Origin: Actinomycetota bacterium | Lineage (GTDB): Bacteria; Actinomycetota; Acidimicrobiia; Acidimicrobiales; MedAcidi-G1 | Assembly: GCA_902634555.1 (NCBI GenBank) | Contig: CACPKO010000001.1 | Location: forward strand, 1-64,000 | Direction: 5' to 3' | Length of the DNA: 64,000 nucleotides | In this document: positions 51,762 through 60,376 of the stretch, one piece after another | Layout: every line of letters starts with the position of its first letter | How positions within the stretch are numbered: position 1 is the stretch's first letter | Program-made: the position numbers and the translations under genes | The notes under the pieces: model-generated | What the model was told of the DNA's origin: nothing | Databases searched by the model: none | Seen by the model: only the letters and a program-made list of their open reading frames with translations

Positions 51762-53336
51762 TTACCAACGACTCGACTTTGTTAACTCTTCAACTGGTAG
51801 GTAAATATCGAAGCGTTCTCGGACTCGTGCATCCGTTTCTGGTGAAATGTGATTCGGGAAATGGCTACTTAGTGTTTCTTTAACTACTTGTCTTGCTCGT
51901 TCGTCAACTGATGTAGCTCCTGCGTCATGCCAGTCGTCTGGGCTTAACCGGTCACCGACTTCTGGGTAAACGTATTCTGATTGCATCATGGACAAGGTTT
52001 GGTCTTGTCCGAGGAAGTGAGAAGGTCCATGCACTACTTCGTTGATGGTTTCTGCTGACAGGGTGTCTTTGTTGATTTCAATTCCGCGAAGGGTTCGGTT
52101 AATTGCACCCAACATGTCGTTATCAACAACTATGGCTTCGAATGAACAGGCGAGAAGACTGGCTAACATGCCAGCCGATTCATAAATCAGATTGGCTCCT
52201 GCTTGCGCAGCCAACGTAACTGTCACTCCTTTTTCGTGACCGGCCTGGTTGTCAGGCATTTTTGAATCAGCCATACCGGCGGCAACTCCAGAGGGGAGCC
52301 CTAACCAGTTCGCTACCTGAGCTGCTGCAGCATTTAAGATCGCTTCTTCTCCTGAACCGCCACTCATCGCCCCCGTACGAAGATCGGAGACAAACGGCCA
52401 CAATCCCATAACGCAGGGATGACCAGGAGAAAGCAGATTCACGCAGGTAAGAGCTGATAAACATTCTGCTAATGCTTGCGCTAGAGACCCAGCTAATGCA
52501 GCAGGTGAAGTCGCCCCTGCCTGGCCAGCGGAAAGCAGATTGATAGGCATACCGGTTCTAACTTGAGCAACCATTGAACGAACTGCGTCTTCTGCGTAAC
52601 GCAACGGCGGCACCACAAACGTATTGTTTGCAACACAGAATGGCCGTTGGGCAAAAGACCCGGGGGTGCCTCCAAGCATCTCATCAAACATTTCTACTGT
52701 TTCATAAACATGCTCGGGTTGAAAAAAGGAAGTTCCAATAGGTTTAGTCGTACCCATCATCAACGCATAGGCCGTGTTGACATCAAGATCTCGTGCTTCG
52801 ATCATGTCTCGCGGTACAAGGCTTCGGACATGAAAATGAATGTGTTCACAGGTGTCCACTAACCGGGCGACATCATAAATATCTTGAAGTTTTGAATGAC
52901 GGTGCGTGCGTGTTTCATGTTCATAAACCGATACCGCCGCACCAGCTGTACCGAAGAAAACTTTGTCGCCCCCTACTTCTATTGTTCGTTCGTCATCTAA
53001 CCCGTACCAGGTAAAACTTTTCGCCGCGGTGCCGATGGCGTCTTCTACCACTTTCCGAGGGAAATGCAGGCGGTCGTCTTTGACGTAACCGCCGGCGGCT
53101 TCAACCACTTCAATGAATTCAGGTATCGGACTCCCCATGCCGATTTCTTCAAGTAAATAAAGAGCGGTTTCGTAAACCTGTTTACATTCGTCATCTGAAA
53201 GTGGTTTGTACGCTCCGCCGCTAAAACCAGGTCGCACGGCACGTTCTTCAGTAGGAGGCCCAGCAGCTCTAGCCGCAACTCTCGCCGCACGCCCTCCGGC
53301 TCGGCCTGCCTTTGGCTGCTGATCATTTTCAGACAT
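51762..53336 (-). CDS. Trimethylamine methyltransferase (MttB) family protein, without an in-frame amber codon
   Basis: LLEEIGMGSPIPEFIEVVEAAGGYV...LHFPRKVVEDAI; MMGTTKPIGTSFFQPEHVYETVEMFDEMLGG; NNTFVVPPLRYAEDAVRSM. Confidence 0.9.
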   Translation of the reverse strand: MSENDQQPKAGRAGGRAARVAARAAGPPTEERAVRPGFSGGAYKPLSDDECKQVYETALYLLEEIGMGSPIPEFIEVVEAAGGYVKDDRLHFPRKVVEDAIGTAAKSFTWYGLDDERTIEVGGDKVFFGTAGAAVSVYEHETRTHRHSKLQDIYDVARLVDTCEHIHFHVRSLVPRDMIEARDLDVNTAYALMMGTTKPIGTSFFQPEHVYETVEMFDEMLGGTPGSFAQRPFCVANNTFVVPPLRYAEDAVRSMVAQVRTGMPINLLSAGQAGATSPAALAGSLAQALAECLSALTCVNLLSPGHPCVMGLWPFVSDLRTGAMSGGSGEEAILNAAAAQVANWLGLPSGVAAGMADSKMPDNQAGHEKGVTVTLAAQAGANLIYESAGMLASLLACSFEAIVVDNDMLGAINRTLRGIEINKDTLSAETINEVVHGPSHFLGQDQTLSMMQSEYVYPEVGDRLSPDDWHDAGATSVDERARQVVKETLSSHFPNHISPETDARVRERFDIYLPVEELTKSSRW

Positions 53337-53360
53337 ATGCAGAACTCCTTACTTCTACTC

Positions 53361-55826
53361 TTACGCCCTTAATCTTTCATTACTTGGATCGTGAGCTGGA
53401 CTATCCAACACAGTCGCGATATGACGCTCGCCGAATAGTGTTACAGCAAAATGGCTTCCAGGGGTGGCAAACGAAGGATCAACGTAGGCAAAACATAAAC
53501 TTTTCCCCGTGCTGTGACTATAGGTTCCGCTCGTGGTCACTCCCATCGGAGAATCTCCTATTTGAGCGTCAACGGCGTAACACGGTTCGTTCCCTCGACA
53601 ATCTGAGTCCGTGACATCAACACTGGCGTAAACCAGAACCATTTCAAGGCCATAATTATCGTCACCTGCTTGCTCTTTACGAGCGACAACGCTTTCTTTA
53701 CCGACAAAATCTCGATCAAGGACAACAAAACGTTCAAGGTCAGCCTCAATAGGAGTTATTTCAGTAGTTAGTTCGCTACCAAAAGCTTTGTAACCTTTTT
53801 CAATTCTCATCACATTCATGGCGTAAGAACCAAAGTGAGTCATCTCATGTTTTAAGCCTTCAGCAACTAGTGCTTCATACAGAACAGGCATTTGGTCGAT
53901 TGGATGATGTAACTCCCATCCAAGTTCTCCAACATAAGAAACACGTAACGCGATGCAAGGAACTCCAGCGACCTCAATTTCTTGCCCGGTAAGCCATTTA
54001 AAGTTTTCGTTATCAAGAGAGGCATCGGTTAATGGAGCGAGCACTTCACGAGCACGGGGACCGGTAACTGCAAGCAGCCCGTAATCGCCGGTCACATCTT
54101 TAACGCTTACATCTTCCCCGTCTTGGATGTGTTTTATCATCCAGTCGTAATCATGAGACTCTCCAGTGATCCCAGAATTCAAATAAAAACGATCATCAGC
54201 AAGACGAGTTATGGTCATCTCGCCTTCAATGCCGCCAAGTTCGGTCAAAAGATGGCAAAGACGTATACCGCCATCAGCAACGGGGAGACGATTAGCGCTG
54301 ATCCGATCCAGTAAACGGCCAGCATCTGCACCAGTTACTTCAAATTTTGCAAACGCGGTTAAATCAGCGATCCCGACTCTTTCACGAACCCCGGTTACTT
54401 CGTCAGCGACATGATTAAAAGCGTTGGAACGTCGCCATGAGTAACTTTCAGGTTCACCGAAATATGCGACTCGTTCCCAACCCCAAACATCTTGCCATTG
54501 CGCTCCAAGAGCATCCAGATGGTCATATATCGGAGTTTTCCTTAACGGGCGGCCCGCGGGACGGTATTCACCAGGCATCCTGACTTGATACATCTCGTGA
54601 TATTCATCAATTGATTTTTCAACGGTGTAATCCAGAGTCGCCCACGGACCAAAACGGCGCGGATCCATTTCCGCTACGTTGATTTCCGTTTGCCCATGAA
54701 CCATCCATTGCGCTAAGTACTTGCCGGCTCCAGGGCCTTGAGTGATTCCAATAGAAGCACCGACACACATCCAATAGTTTTCTAACCCGGGTGCGGGCCC
54801 CATCAAGTAACCGCCGTCAGGGGTGTGAGTTATTGGCCCAGAGACAACTTGTTTAATTCCTGCGTTAGCGAATGCGGGAATGCGTTGGGCGGTGTATTCC
54901 AACCACGGCATTAACACTTCTAAGTTTGGGTCAGTGAGGTAGAAGTGGAGGTCCCAGTCGATGCCGTCAACTCCGTAGGTTTCTGCGTTTTCTCTTTCGT
55001 ATGGTCCAACGAGGAGGCTGTCTATTTCATATCGGTAGTAGGCCGATGAACGCGGGTCGCGAATAACTGGCATTTCTTTAGAGGTAACTGCTTTATGTGC
55101 GGTTATTTCATCCATGCTTTCGGTGATGAGGTATTGGTGGATCATTGAAACGATGGGAACGTCGAGACCAACCATGGCGCCAAGTTGCGGACCGTAATGC
55201 CCGGCAGCGTTAACGACATGGTCGGCAACAATTTTTCCTTGTTCTCCATTTTTTTCCCAGGTGACTTCCCAACGGCGGTCGGGTAGTTGCCGCATACCGG
55301 TAACGAGAGTGTGGCGAGCGATCTCCGTGCCTAACTGTCTTGCACCGGCGGCCATTGCGTTAGTGGAGCCGGTTGGGTCAGACCATCCATCATGTGGGGT
55401 CCAAAATCCGAGGCGAATATCAGAAAGATCCTCAACTAGGGGAGCGTGTTCCGGAATTTCATTTGGGCTAATTAGATGAGATTCAATGCCGATTAACTCC
55501 AGGACTCCTTGTACGTAGCGGTACCATTCAACTTGCTCATCAGTAACAGCAAGCCGTATTGCTCCACAGCCATGCCAGCCAGTGGCAAGTCCAGTTTCTT
55601 CTTCAAGTTTGTTGTAAAGATCGACACCGTAAGCATGAACTTTGGCCATGTTTAGGCTGCCAATAAAATGAGGAACAAGTCCAGCAGCATGCCACGTAGA
55701 ACCCGAAGTTAATTCCCCTTTTTCTATGAGAACAGTGTCCGTCCAGCCTTCATGCGCCAAGTGATAGAGCAGTCCGACGCCCATAGCGCCCCCACCTACA
55801 ATCACACACTGTGCTTCATCCCGCAT
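53361..55826 (-). CDS. FAD-dependent dimethylglycine/sarcosine dehydrogenase-like protein fused to a GcvT domain
   Basis: AQCVIVGGGAMGVGLLYHLAHEGWTDTVLIEKGELTSGSTWHAAGL; C-terminal GcvT region VGIADLTAFAKFEVTGADAGRLLDRI...YVGELGWELHHP. Confidence 0.93.
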   Translation of the reverse strand: MRDEAQCVIVGGGAMGVGLLYHLAHEGWTDTVLIEKGELTSGSTWHAAGLVPHFIGSLNMAKVHAYGVDLYNKLEEETGLATGWHGCGAIRLAVTDEQVEWYRYVQGVLELIGIESHLISPNEIPEHAPLVEDLSDIRLGFWTPHDGWSDPTGSTNAMAAGARQLGTEIARHTLVTGMRQLPDRRWEVTWEKNGEQGKIVADHVVNAAGHYGPQLGAMVGLDVPIVSMIHQYLITESMDEITAHKAVTSKEMPVIRDPRSSAYYRYEIDSLLVGPYERENAETYGVDGIDWDLHFYLTDPNLEVLMPWLEYTAQRIPAFANAGIKQVVSGPITHTPDGGYLMGPAPGLENYWMCVGASIGITQGPGAGKYLAQWMVHGQTEINVAEMDPRRFGPWATLDYTVEKSIDEYHEMYQVRMPGEYRPAGRPLRKTPIYDHLDALGAQWQDVWGWERVAYFGEPESYSWRRSNAFNHVADEVTGVRERVGIADLTAFAKFEVTGADAGRLLDRISANRLPVADGGIRLCHLLTELGGIEGEMTITRLADDRFYLNSGITGESHDYDWMIKHIQDGEDVSVKDVTGDYGLLAVTGPRAREVLAPLTDASLDNENFKWLTGQEIEVAGVPCIALRVSYVGELGWELHHPIDQMPVLYEALVAEGLKHEMTHFGSYAMNVMRIEKGYKAFGSELTTEITPIEADLERFVVLDRDFVGKESVVARKEQAGDDNYGLEMVLVYASVDVTDSDCRGNEPCYAVDAQIGDSPMGVTTSGTYSHSTGKSLCFAYVDPSFATPGSHFAVTLFGERHIATVLDSPAHDPSNERLRA

Positions 55827-55937
55827 GTTTTATCTCCTTACGTAACCCTCTGAGTATAGGAACTACGAAGCGTTGAAGGAAGCCGGAAAGACAGAGAGTA
55901 TATTGCCTCCCGAAGGAAACTTTATTACTATCTAGTT

Positions 55938-56186
55938 ATGTCGAAGTATGATCCGTTGTTGCATTATTTAGTAAGAAATGATTCTCTACATTTACAGCTT
56001 TCATTTAGGGAAATTGAGAGAATTTTGGGTACTTCACTTCCGCAGTCAGCTCGCCGTCACAATGCATGGTGGTCAAATGAACAGAATGGCCGTCATGTCC
56101 AAGCGGCTTCATGGTTAGAGGCGGGGTACCGAACTGAAAATCTTGACTTTAACTCTGGAACTATTTGGTTTCGAAAGACCGGCTAA
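55938..56186 (+). CDS. Small protein resembling DUF7662
   Basis: KYDPLLHYLVRNDSLHLQLSFREIERILGTSLPQSARRHNAWWSNEQNGRHVQAASWLEAGYRTENLDFNSGTIWFRK. Confidence 0.7.
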   Translation: MSKYDPLLHYLVRNDSLHLQLSFREIERILGTSLPQSARRHNAWWSNEQNGRHVQAASWLEAGYRTENLDFNSGTIWFRKTG

Positions 56187-56187
56187 C

Positions 56188-56922
56188 TTACTTATTTGAT
56201 TTCTTAGGTTTGCTTCGCTTCAAGGGAGGGCTTAAGTCTTTTTCTGGTCCTGCCGTATAGAGATCTGCAGGTCGTCCTCCAGAGCTTTCCGATGGAGATT
56301 TCTCACCTGTCGGGGCAAGGAAATCAGCGGATTGTTGAAGTTTTCTTTGAAAGTTACCGGGATTCAGTTCAGTGTCCCAAGCCGCTTCGTAGGCGCTTCG
56401 AAACTCGCTGACGGTAAAAGAGTCTTCAAAGAAGTTTGTGGCAACATTTGTGTATTCCATTTTGGACCGCATACGTTCAATAGCATCTATCAAGATTTGT
56501 TCGTGATCGAAAGCTAACCGTAAACGGCCACTTTCAATTTCAGTTACTGGGACAACTTCGGCGTGACGGGCATCCCCACCACCTATGGGTTTATCTAGGT
56601 TGGGGACAATGGCCCAATATGCCACCGTAACTACTCTCATTCGCGGGTCTCTTTCCGGTGAGCCGTAAGTACCGAGTTGTTCAAGGTGTATTGCGTCATC
56701 GGAAATATTTGTTTCTTCTTTTAATTCACGAAGAGCTGCATCACCAAGGTCTTCATCAGGGAGAACGAAACCGCCTGGGAGAGCCCATGCGTCTCGAAAA
56801 GGGCCCTGTCCGCGCTGTATAAGCAGTATTTTTAAGGTCTTTTTGACCATCGTGAGGATTACGACGTCAACAGTCACGGCGAAAGGCGGGTAATCGTGGG
56901 GATCGTATGGTTTCTCTGTCAC
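56188..56922 (-). CDS. Nudix-domain transcriptional regulator (NrtR-like), GTG start
   Basis: Nudix box GGFVLPDEDLGDAALRELKEETNI; C-terminal winged-helix-like FFEDSFTVSEFRSAYEAAWDTELNPGNFQRKLQQSADFL. Confidence 0.85.
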   Translation of the reverse strand: MTEKPYDPHDYPPFAVTVDVVILTMVKKTLKILLIQRGQGPFRDAWALPGGFVLPDEDLGDAALRELKEETNISDDAIHLEQLGTYGSPERDPRMRVVTVAYWAIVPNLDKPIGGGDARHAEVVPVTEIESGRLRLAFDHEQILIDAIERMRSKMEYTNVATNFFEDSFTVSEFRSAYEAAWDTELNPGNFQRKLQQSADFLAPTGEKSPSESSGGRPADLYTAGPEKDLSPPLKRSKPKKSNK

Positions 56923-56958
56923 ACCTGCATGTTAACTTGGTAATAAATAAATTTCAAC

Positions 56959-56987
56959 TTGACAATAACTAATTTACTAGTTATACT
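56959..56987 (+). promoter_or_regulatory. Consensus sigma70-type promoter with a palindromic candidate operator in the spacer
   Basis: TTGACA(56959-56964)-17 bp-TATACT(56982-56987); inverted repeat ATAACTA-atttac-TAGTTAT at 56965-56984. Confidence 0.75.
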
Positions 56988-57019
56988 CAATTATACAATA
57001 ACCTACACAAAGGAAACAT

Positions 57020-58726
57020 ATGAAACTCATAAAAGATATTAAAGCAAGATTTGGGAGTCAACCAGTCCAAGAACTGGCTAGACGTGTTGGTGATCCCCAA
57101 CTTGGTGACCCCACAGTTTCTCCTGCCAGCTACGACAGGATTCTTGCTTCCATGACTGCTTTTGCCGTTGGTGAAGCTCTTGGCGCTCCTATCGAGGGAC
57201 GCTCCAGGGATTGGATAGTAAGACATTTAGGAAATGTCACAGATTTTGTTGTACCAAAGCCACAAACCGACACAGATACCCAGTTGATGCTCATCACTGC
57301 CGACAGCGTGCTTGCTGATCTTCAAGATCACCCAAGCCAGTTCGCATTACGTCTTCGCGGAGCATCCCTTAACACCCATGGTGTAGCTGTGCGTCGAGCG
57401 CAAAGAAATTTAATTGCTAATAAGCCTTGGTGGACTGCCGCTGATCCGGATTCTGCTGGAACCTCAGCAGCCGCACGATCAATAGCCTTTGGTCTGATCT
57501 GGTCAGGAAATCCAGAAAGAGCAGCCTACGAAGCTGCACTCTCTGCATCAGTCACTCACGGCCATGCAATGGGCGTAACCGGAGCCGCCGCAATGGCAGC
57601 AGCCGTTTCGTTAGCTTCAGATGGAAGAACAACATTGGATGCAATGTGGCTAGAAGCCATTGCCAAAGTATGTGAAAGTTATGCCCCTATTGAAGTGCAT
57701 GGCACCACACTCTTTGATCGAATCAAAGTGTTGCCATCTCTTCTGGGTCAAACCGATAAAACCGTCTTAACCATGTTGGGTACCGGTCCACTTGCCGGAG
57801 AAGCAGTATTAGCTGCTCTTTGGTGTGCCACCCTTCAACCAAATGGTCATGAAGGAATACTTACCGCAGTAAACGCCGGTGGAGACACAGACACAATTGC
57901 CGCTATGGCTGGAGCCTGTTTAGGTGCCTGCTATGGCTTAAACGTAATTCCTGTTGATTCCAACCGAGTAGTGAATATTGGCGAGATTGAAGTTTCAGCA
58001 AAACGGATTGCCGCCGTTTCTGAAAAAACTTCAAAACAAGCCGCTGCTGATGAAGGACCGAAAGCAGCTGAAAATGTTCATGCCTCATTTCTAATTGATC
58101 GTTCGGGATCTATGAGCGGTTTAGTTGGTGATGTAATTGGCGGGTACAACCAGTTTGTTGAAAGTCAACGGAACATTCAGGTAACTGGGGAGTGCGCATT
58201 TACTGCTGTTCAGTTTGATAGCGATGAACCTTTCAAAGTCGTACACGATGGCACACCCATTGGTAGCGTGCCGGCGATGACTTCCGCTGATTATCAGCCG
58301 CGAGGCCTTACCCCATTGTTTGATGCGCTAGGAAACCTTATAAAAACTATTGAAAAGCGAATAGCTGCATCAATAGTTCCAGAAGATCAAATAGTTGTGG
58401 TGTTCACTGATGGGATGGAAAATGCGAGCAACGAGTGGACTCGAGAAGCTTTATTCAAACTGATTACGGAAAAAGAAAACGAAGGCTGGACATTTAATTT
58501 TATGGGAGCGAATCAAGACTCCTATGAAACTGGACGTGGACTCGGGTTCAAGCACGAAAATACCTCAAATTTCAGGGGCGATGGTCGTGGAACCAAAGCT
58601 GCTTTTGATGGCGTAAATAGGGCAATGAGTGAGTATCGCCTACTAACTCCTTCCCAAAAGATGTCAAGAAAAGCAAACTTTTTTAACGACATCAAAGAAG
58701 CCGAAGAGGATATGCGTAATCGATAA
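57020..58726 (+). CDS. ADP-ribosylglycohydrolase (DraG-like) domain fused to a C-terminal VWA domain
   Basis: ARH part: ASMTAFAVGEALGAPIEG, QTDTDTQLMLITADSVL, VNAGGDTDTIAAMAGACLGA; VWA part: ASFLIDRSGSMSGLVGDVIGGYNQFV, RGLTPLFDAL, VVVFTDGMENAS (intact MIDAS); RBS AAGGA. Confidence 0.9.
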   Translation: MKLIKDIKARFGSQPVQELARRVGDPQLGDPTVSPASYDRILASMTAFAVGEALGAPIEGRSRDWIVRHLGNVTDFVVPKPQTDTDTQLMLITADSVLADLQDHPSQFALRLRGASLNTHGVAVRRAQRNLIANKPWWTAADPDSAGTSAAARSIAFGLIWSGNPERAAYEAALSASVTHGHAMGVTGAAAMAAAVSLASDGRTTLDAMWLEAIAKVCESYAPIEVHGTTLFDRIKVLPSLLGQTDKTVLTMLGTGPLAGEAVLAALWCATLQPNGHEGILTAVNAGGDTDTIAAMAGACLGACYGLNVIPVDSNRVVNIGEIEVSAKRIAAVSEKTSKQAAADEGPKAAENVHASFLIDRSGSMSGLVGDVIGGYNQFVESQRNIQVTGECAFTAVQFDSDEPFKVVHDGTPIGSVPAMTSADYQPRGLTPLFDALGNLIKTIEKRIAASIVPEDQIVVVFTDGMENASNEWTREALFKLITEKENEGWTFNFMGANQDSYETGRGLGFKHENTSNFRGDGRGTKAAFDGVNRAMSEYRLLTPSQKMSRKANFFNDIKEAEEDMRNR

Positions 58727-58742
58727 AACCATACCCCTACCC

Positions 58743-58779
58743 GGGATCCAGAGAGTTTTGTTGGTGCTCTCTGGATCCC
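58743..58779. other. 13-bp perfect inverted repeat/hairpin between operon genes, no U-tract
   Basis: GGGATCCAGAGAG-ttttgttggtg-CTCTCTGGATCCC. Confidence 0.85.
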
Positions 58780-58847
58780 AAAGCCGTTAGCAAATCAAGT
58801 CAAAAAGTTTGAAAACATTTTCAGAATAATTCGAAAGGTAAAAATCT

Positions 58848-59465
58848 ATGAATGAAAAAATTAAACCTCAAGATTGGTGGAGGAAGCTTTGCCTAATCAC
58901 TGATCGTCTGCACCTTTGTGGCGACTTGCCACATCCGCAGTGGGAACCAGAAGCCGCCACAAAACAACTCACTCAGTGGGTTGACGCGGGTGTCACACAC
59001 ATTGTTGATGTTCGAGGTGAAGCAACCGATGAAAAGTGGGTTGGCTTAATTCAACCTGACATCACATACATTCATCTTGGCACCCACGACAATGGTGGAG
59101 CTCAGGACATCACCTGGTTTGACCAGGGAGTCCAAGCAATAGTCAAAGCTTTAGAAGAAGCAGACGCACAAGTAGTTGTGCATTGCCATATGGGAATAAA
59201 CCGTGCACCGTCAATGGTGTTCGCTGCTTTGCTCGAACTCGGATATGGAGTTCAGCCTGCGCTAAACGCTATTCGTCAAGCCCGCCCAATTTCAGGAATC
59301 ATTTACGCCGAAGACGCGGTGCGTTGGTACGGTCATTGCAACAACTGGGGCGAATCAGAAATTTTCGTGGCTTGTGAAGAAGTACGACAATGGCATCAAG
59401 ACAACCCAGTTGATGTCGGATGGGTCATTAGTCGCATCCGCAGAGCCGAAATGGAGAGAGTGTGA
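58848..59465 (+). CDS. Dual-specificity/tyrosine phosphatase-like protein
   Basis: VVVHCHMGINRAPSMVFAALLELGYGVQPALNAIRQARP (HCxxGxxR P-loop). Confidence 0.88.
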   Translation: MNEKIKPQDWWRKLCLITDRLHLCGDLPHPQWEPEAATKQLTQWVDAGVTHIVDVRGEATDEKWVGLIQPDITYIHLGTHDNGGAQDITWFDQGVQAIVKALEEADAQVVVHCHMGINRAPSMVFAALLELGYGVQPALNAIRQARPISGIIYAEDAVRWYGHCNNWGESEIFVACEEVRQWHQDNPVDVGWVISRIRRAEMERV

Positions 59466-60376
59466 CTTCTCTAACCCCAACACGGCCACAGACGGCCAAA
59501 TCTGAGAGAAAAACAACTCTGAAGATTGCATACAACCCAAAATACACAATTGCTAAATATGGGTTCGATACAACCCGTAAAGCCCAATGGATAGCTGACG
59601 AACTACAAAATGGAGCAGTTCCGAACTCGGCACTAGTAGACCCCGTGTCTTTTGTTGACCGAGTTAAAGAACTAATTAGCGAAATACATAGCCATGACTA
59701 TGTTCAAGCGTTAATGACAGGTTCTCCATCTATTTTGGCGACCAGCCAAGGTTTCTCCTGGGATAAAGGAATCTGGGAAATGGCAGTAAATTCAACTGCC
59801 GGTGTCCTTGCCGCTACCGAAATAGCTTTAAAAGAAGGTGCAGCAGGAAGTTTGTCTTCAGGTTTACATCATGCTCGCCGCGACTCTGGAGCCGGATTTT
59901 GCACCGTTAACGGTTTAGCAGTTGCTGCTACACACGCTAAAAGTCTCGTTGATGGCCGAATCGTCATCCTTGATTTCGATGCACATTGCGGGGGAGGCAC
60001 ACACAGTCTGATTAAAAACGATGAACAAATACTTCATTTGGATTTAAGTACGAATAGCTTCGACAGTTATGAACCAACTGGTGAAAACTGTTTAGAAATC
60101 GGCGACTATTCAGATGAAAGTTATTTAGAAGCAGCGGAAGAAATGTTGGAACGTATTCCAGGTGATACTGAACTTCTGATCTATAACGCTGGGATGGATC
60201 CTGCTCCCATGATTTCTGGCGAGACTCTTAAAGAAAGAGAACAACGCGTGGCTTCATGGGCGGCCGATCGTCAGATTCCGGCTGTTTTTGTTCTTGCCGG
60301 TGGGTACACCTGGTCAATGAGTCAAGAAGAACTCGTCGAACTTCACTTAAACACTATTGAAGCGTTTACTCAGTAA
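59462..60376 (+). CDS. Histone deacetylase-family (HDAC/AcuC/APAH fold) deacetylase
   Basis: SGLHHARRDSGAGFCTVNGLAVAATHA; VILDFDAHCGGGTHSL; IYNAGMDPAP; LAGGYTWSMSQEELVELH; 4-bp overlap with the preceding gene. Confidence 0.88.
   Translation: MTSLTPTRPQTAKSERKTTLKIAYNPKYTIAKYGFDTTRKAQWIADELQNGAVPNSALVDPVSFVDRVKELISEIHSHDYVQALMTGSPSILATSQGFSWDKGIWEMAVNSTAGVLAATEIALKEGAAGSLSSGLHHARRDSGAGFCTVNGLAVAATHAKSLVDGRIVILDFDAHCGGGTHSLIKNDEQILHLDLSTNSFDSYEPTGENCLEIGDYSDESYLEAAEEMLERIPGDTELLIYNAGMDPAPMISGETLKEREQRVASWAADRQIPAVFVLAGGYTWSMSQEELVELHLNTIEAFTQ

Noticed and set aside
51762-53336. Pyrrolysine-containing TMA methyltransferase
   Set aside because: The ORF is uninterrupted with no in-frame TAG, so it is a non-Pyl MttB-family member.
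58743-58779. Hairpin as an intrinsic terminator
   Set aside because: No T-tract follows on either strand; kept only as an unexplained hairpin.
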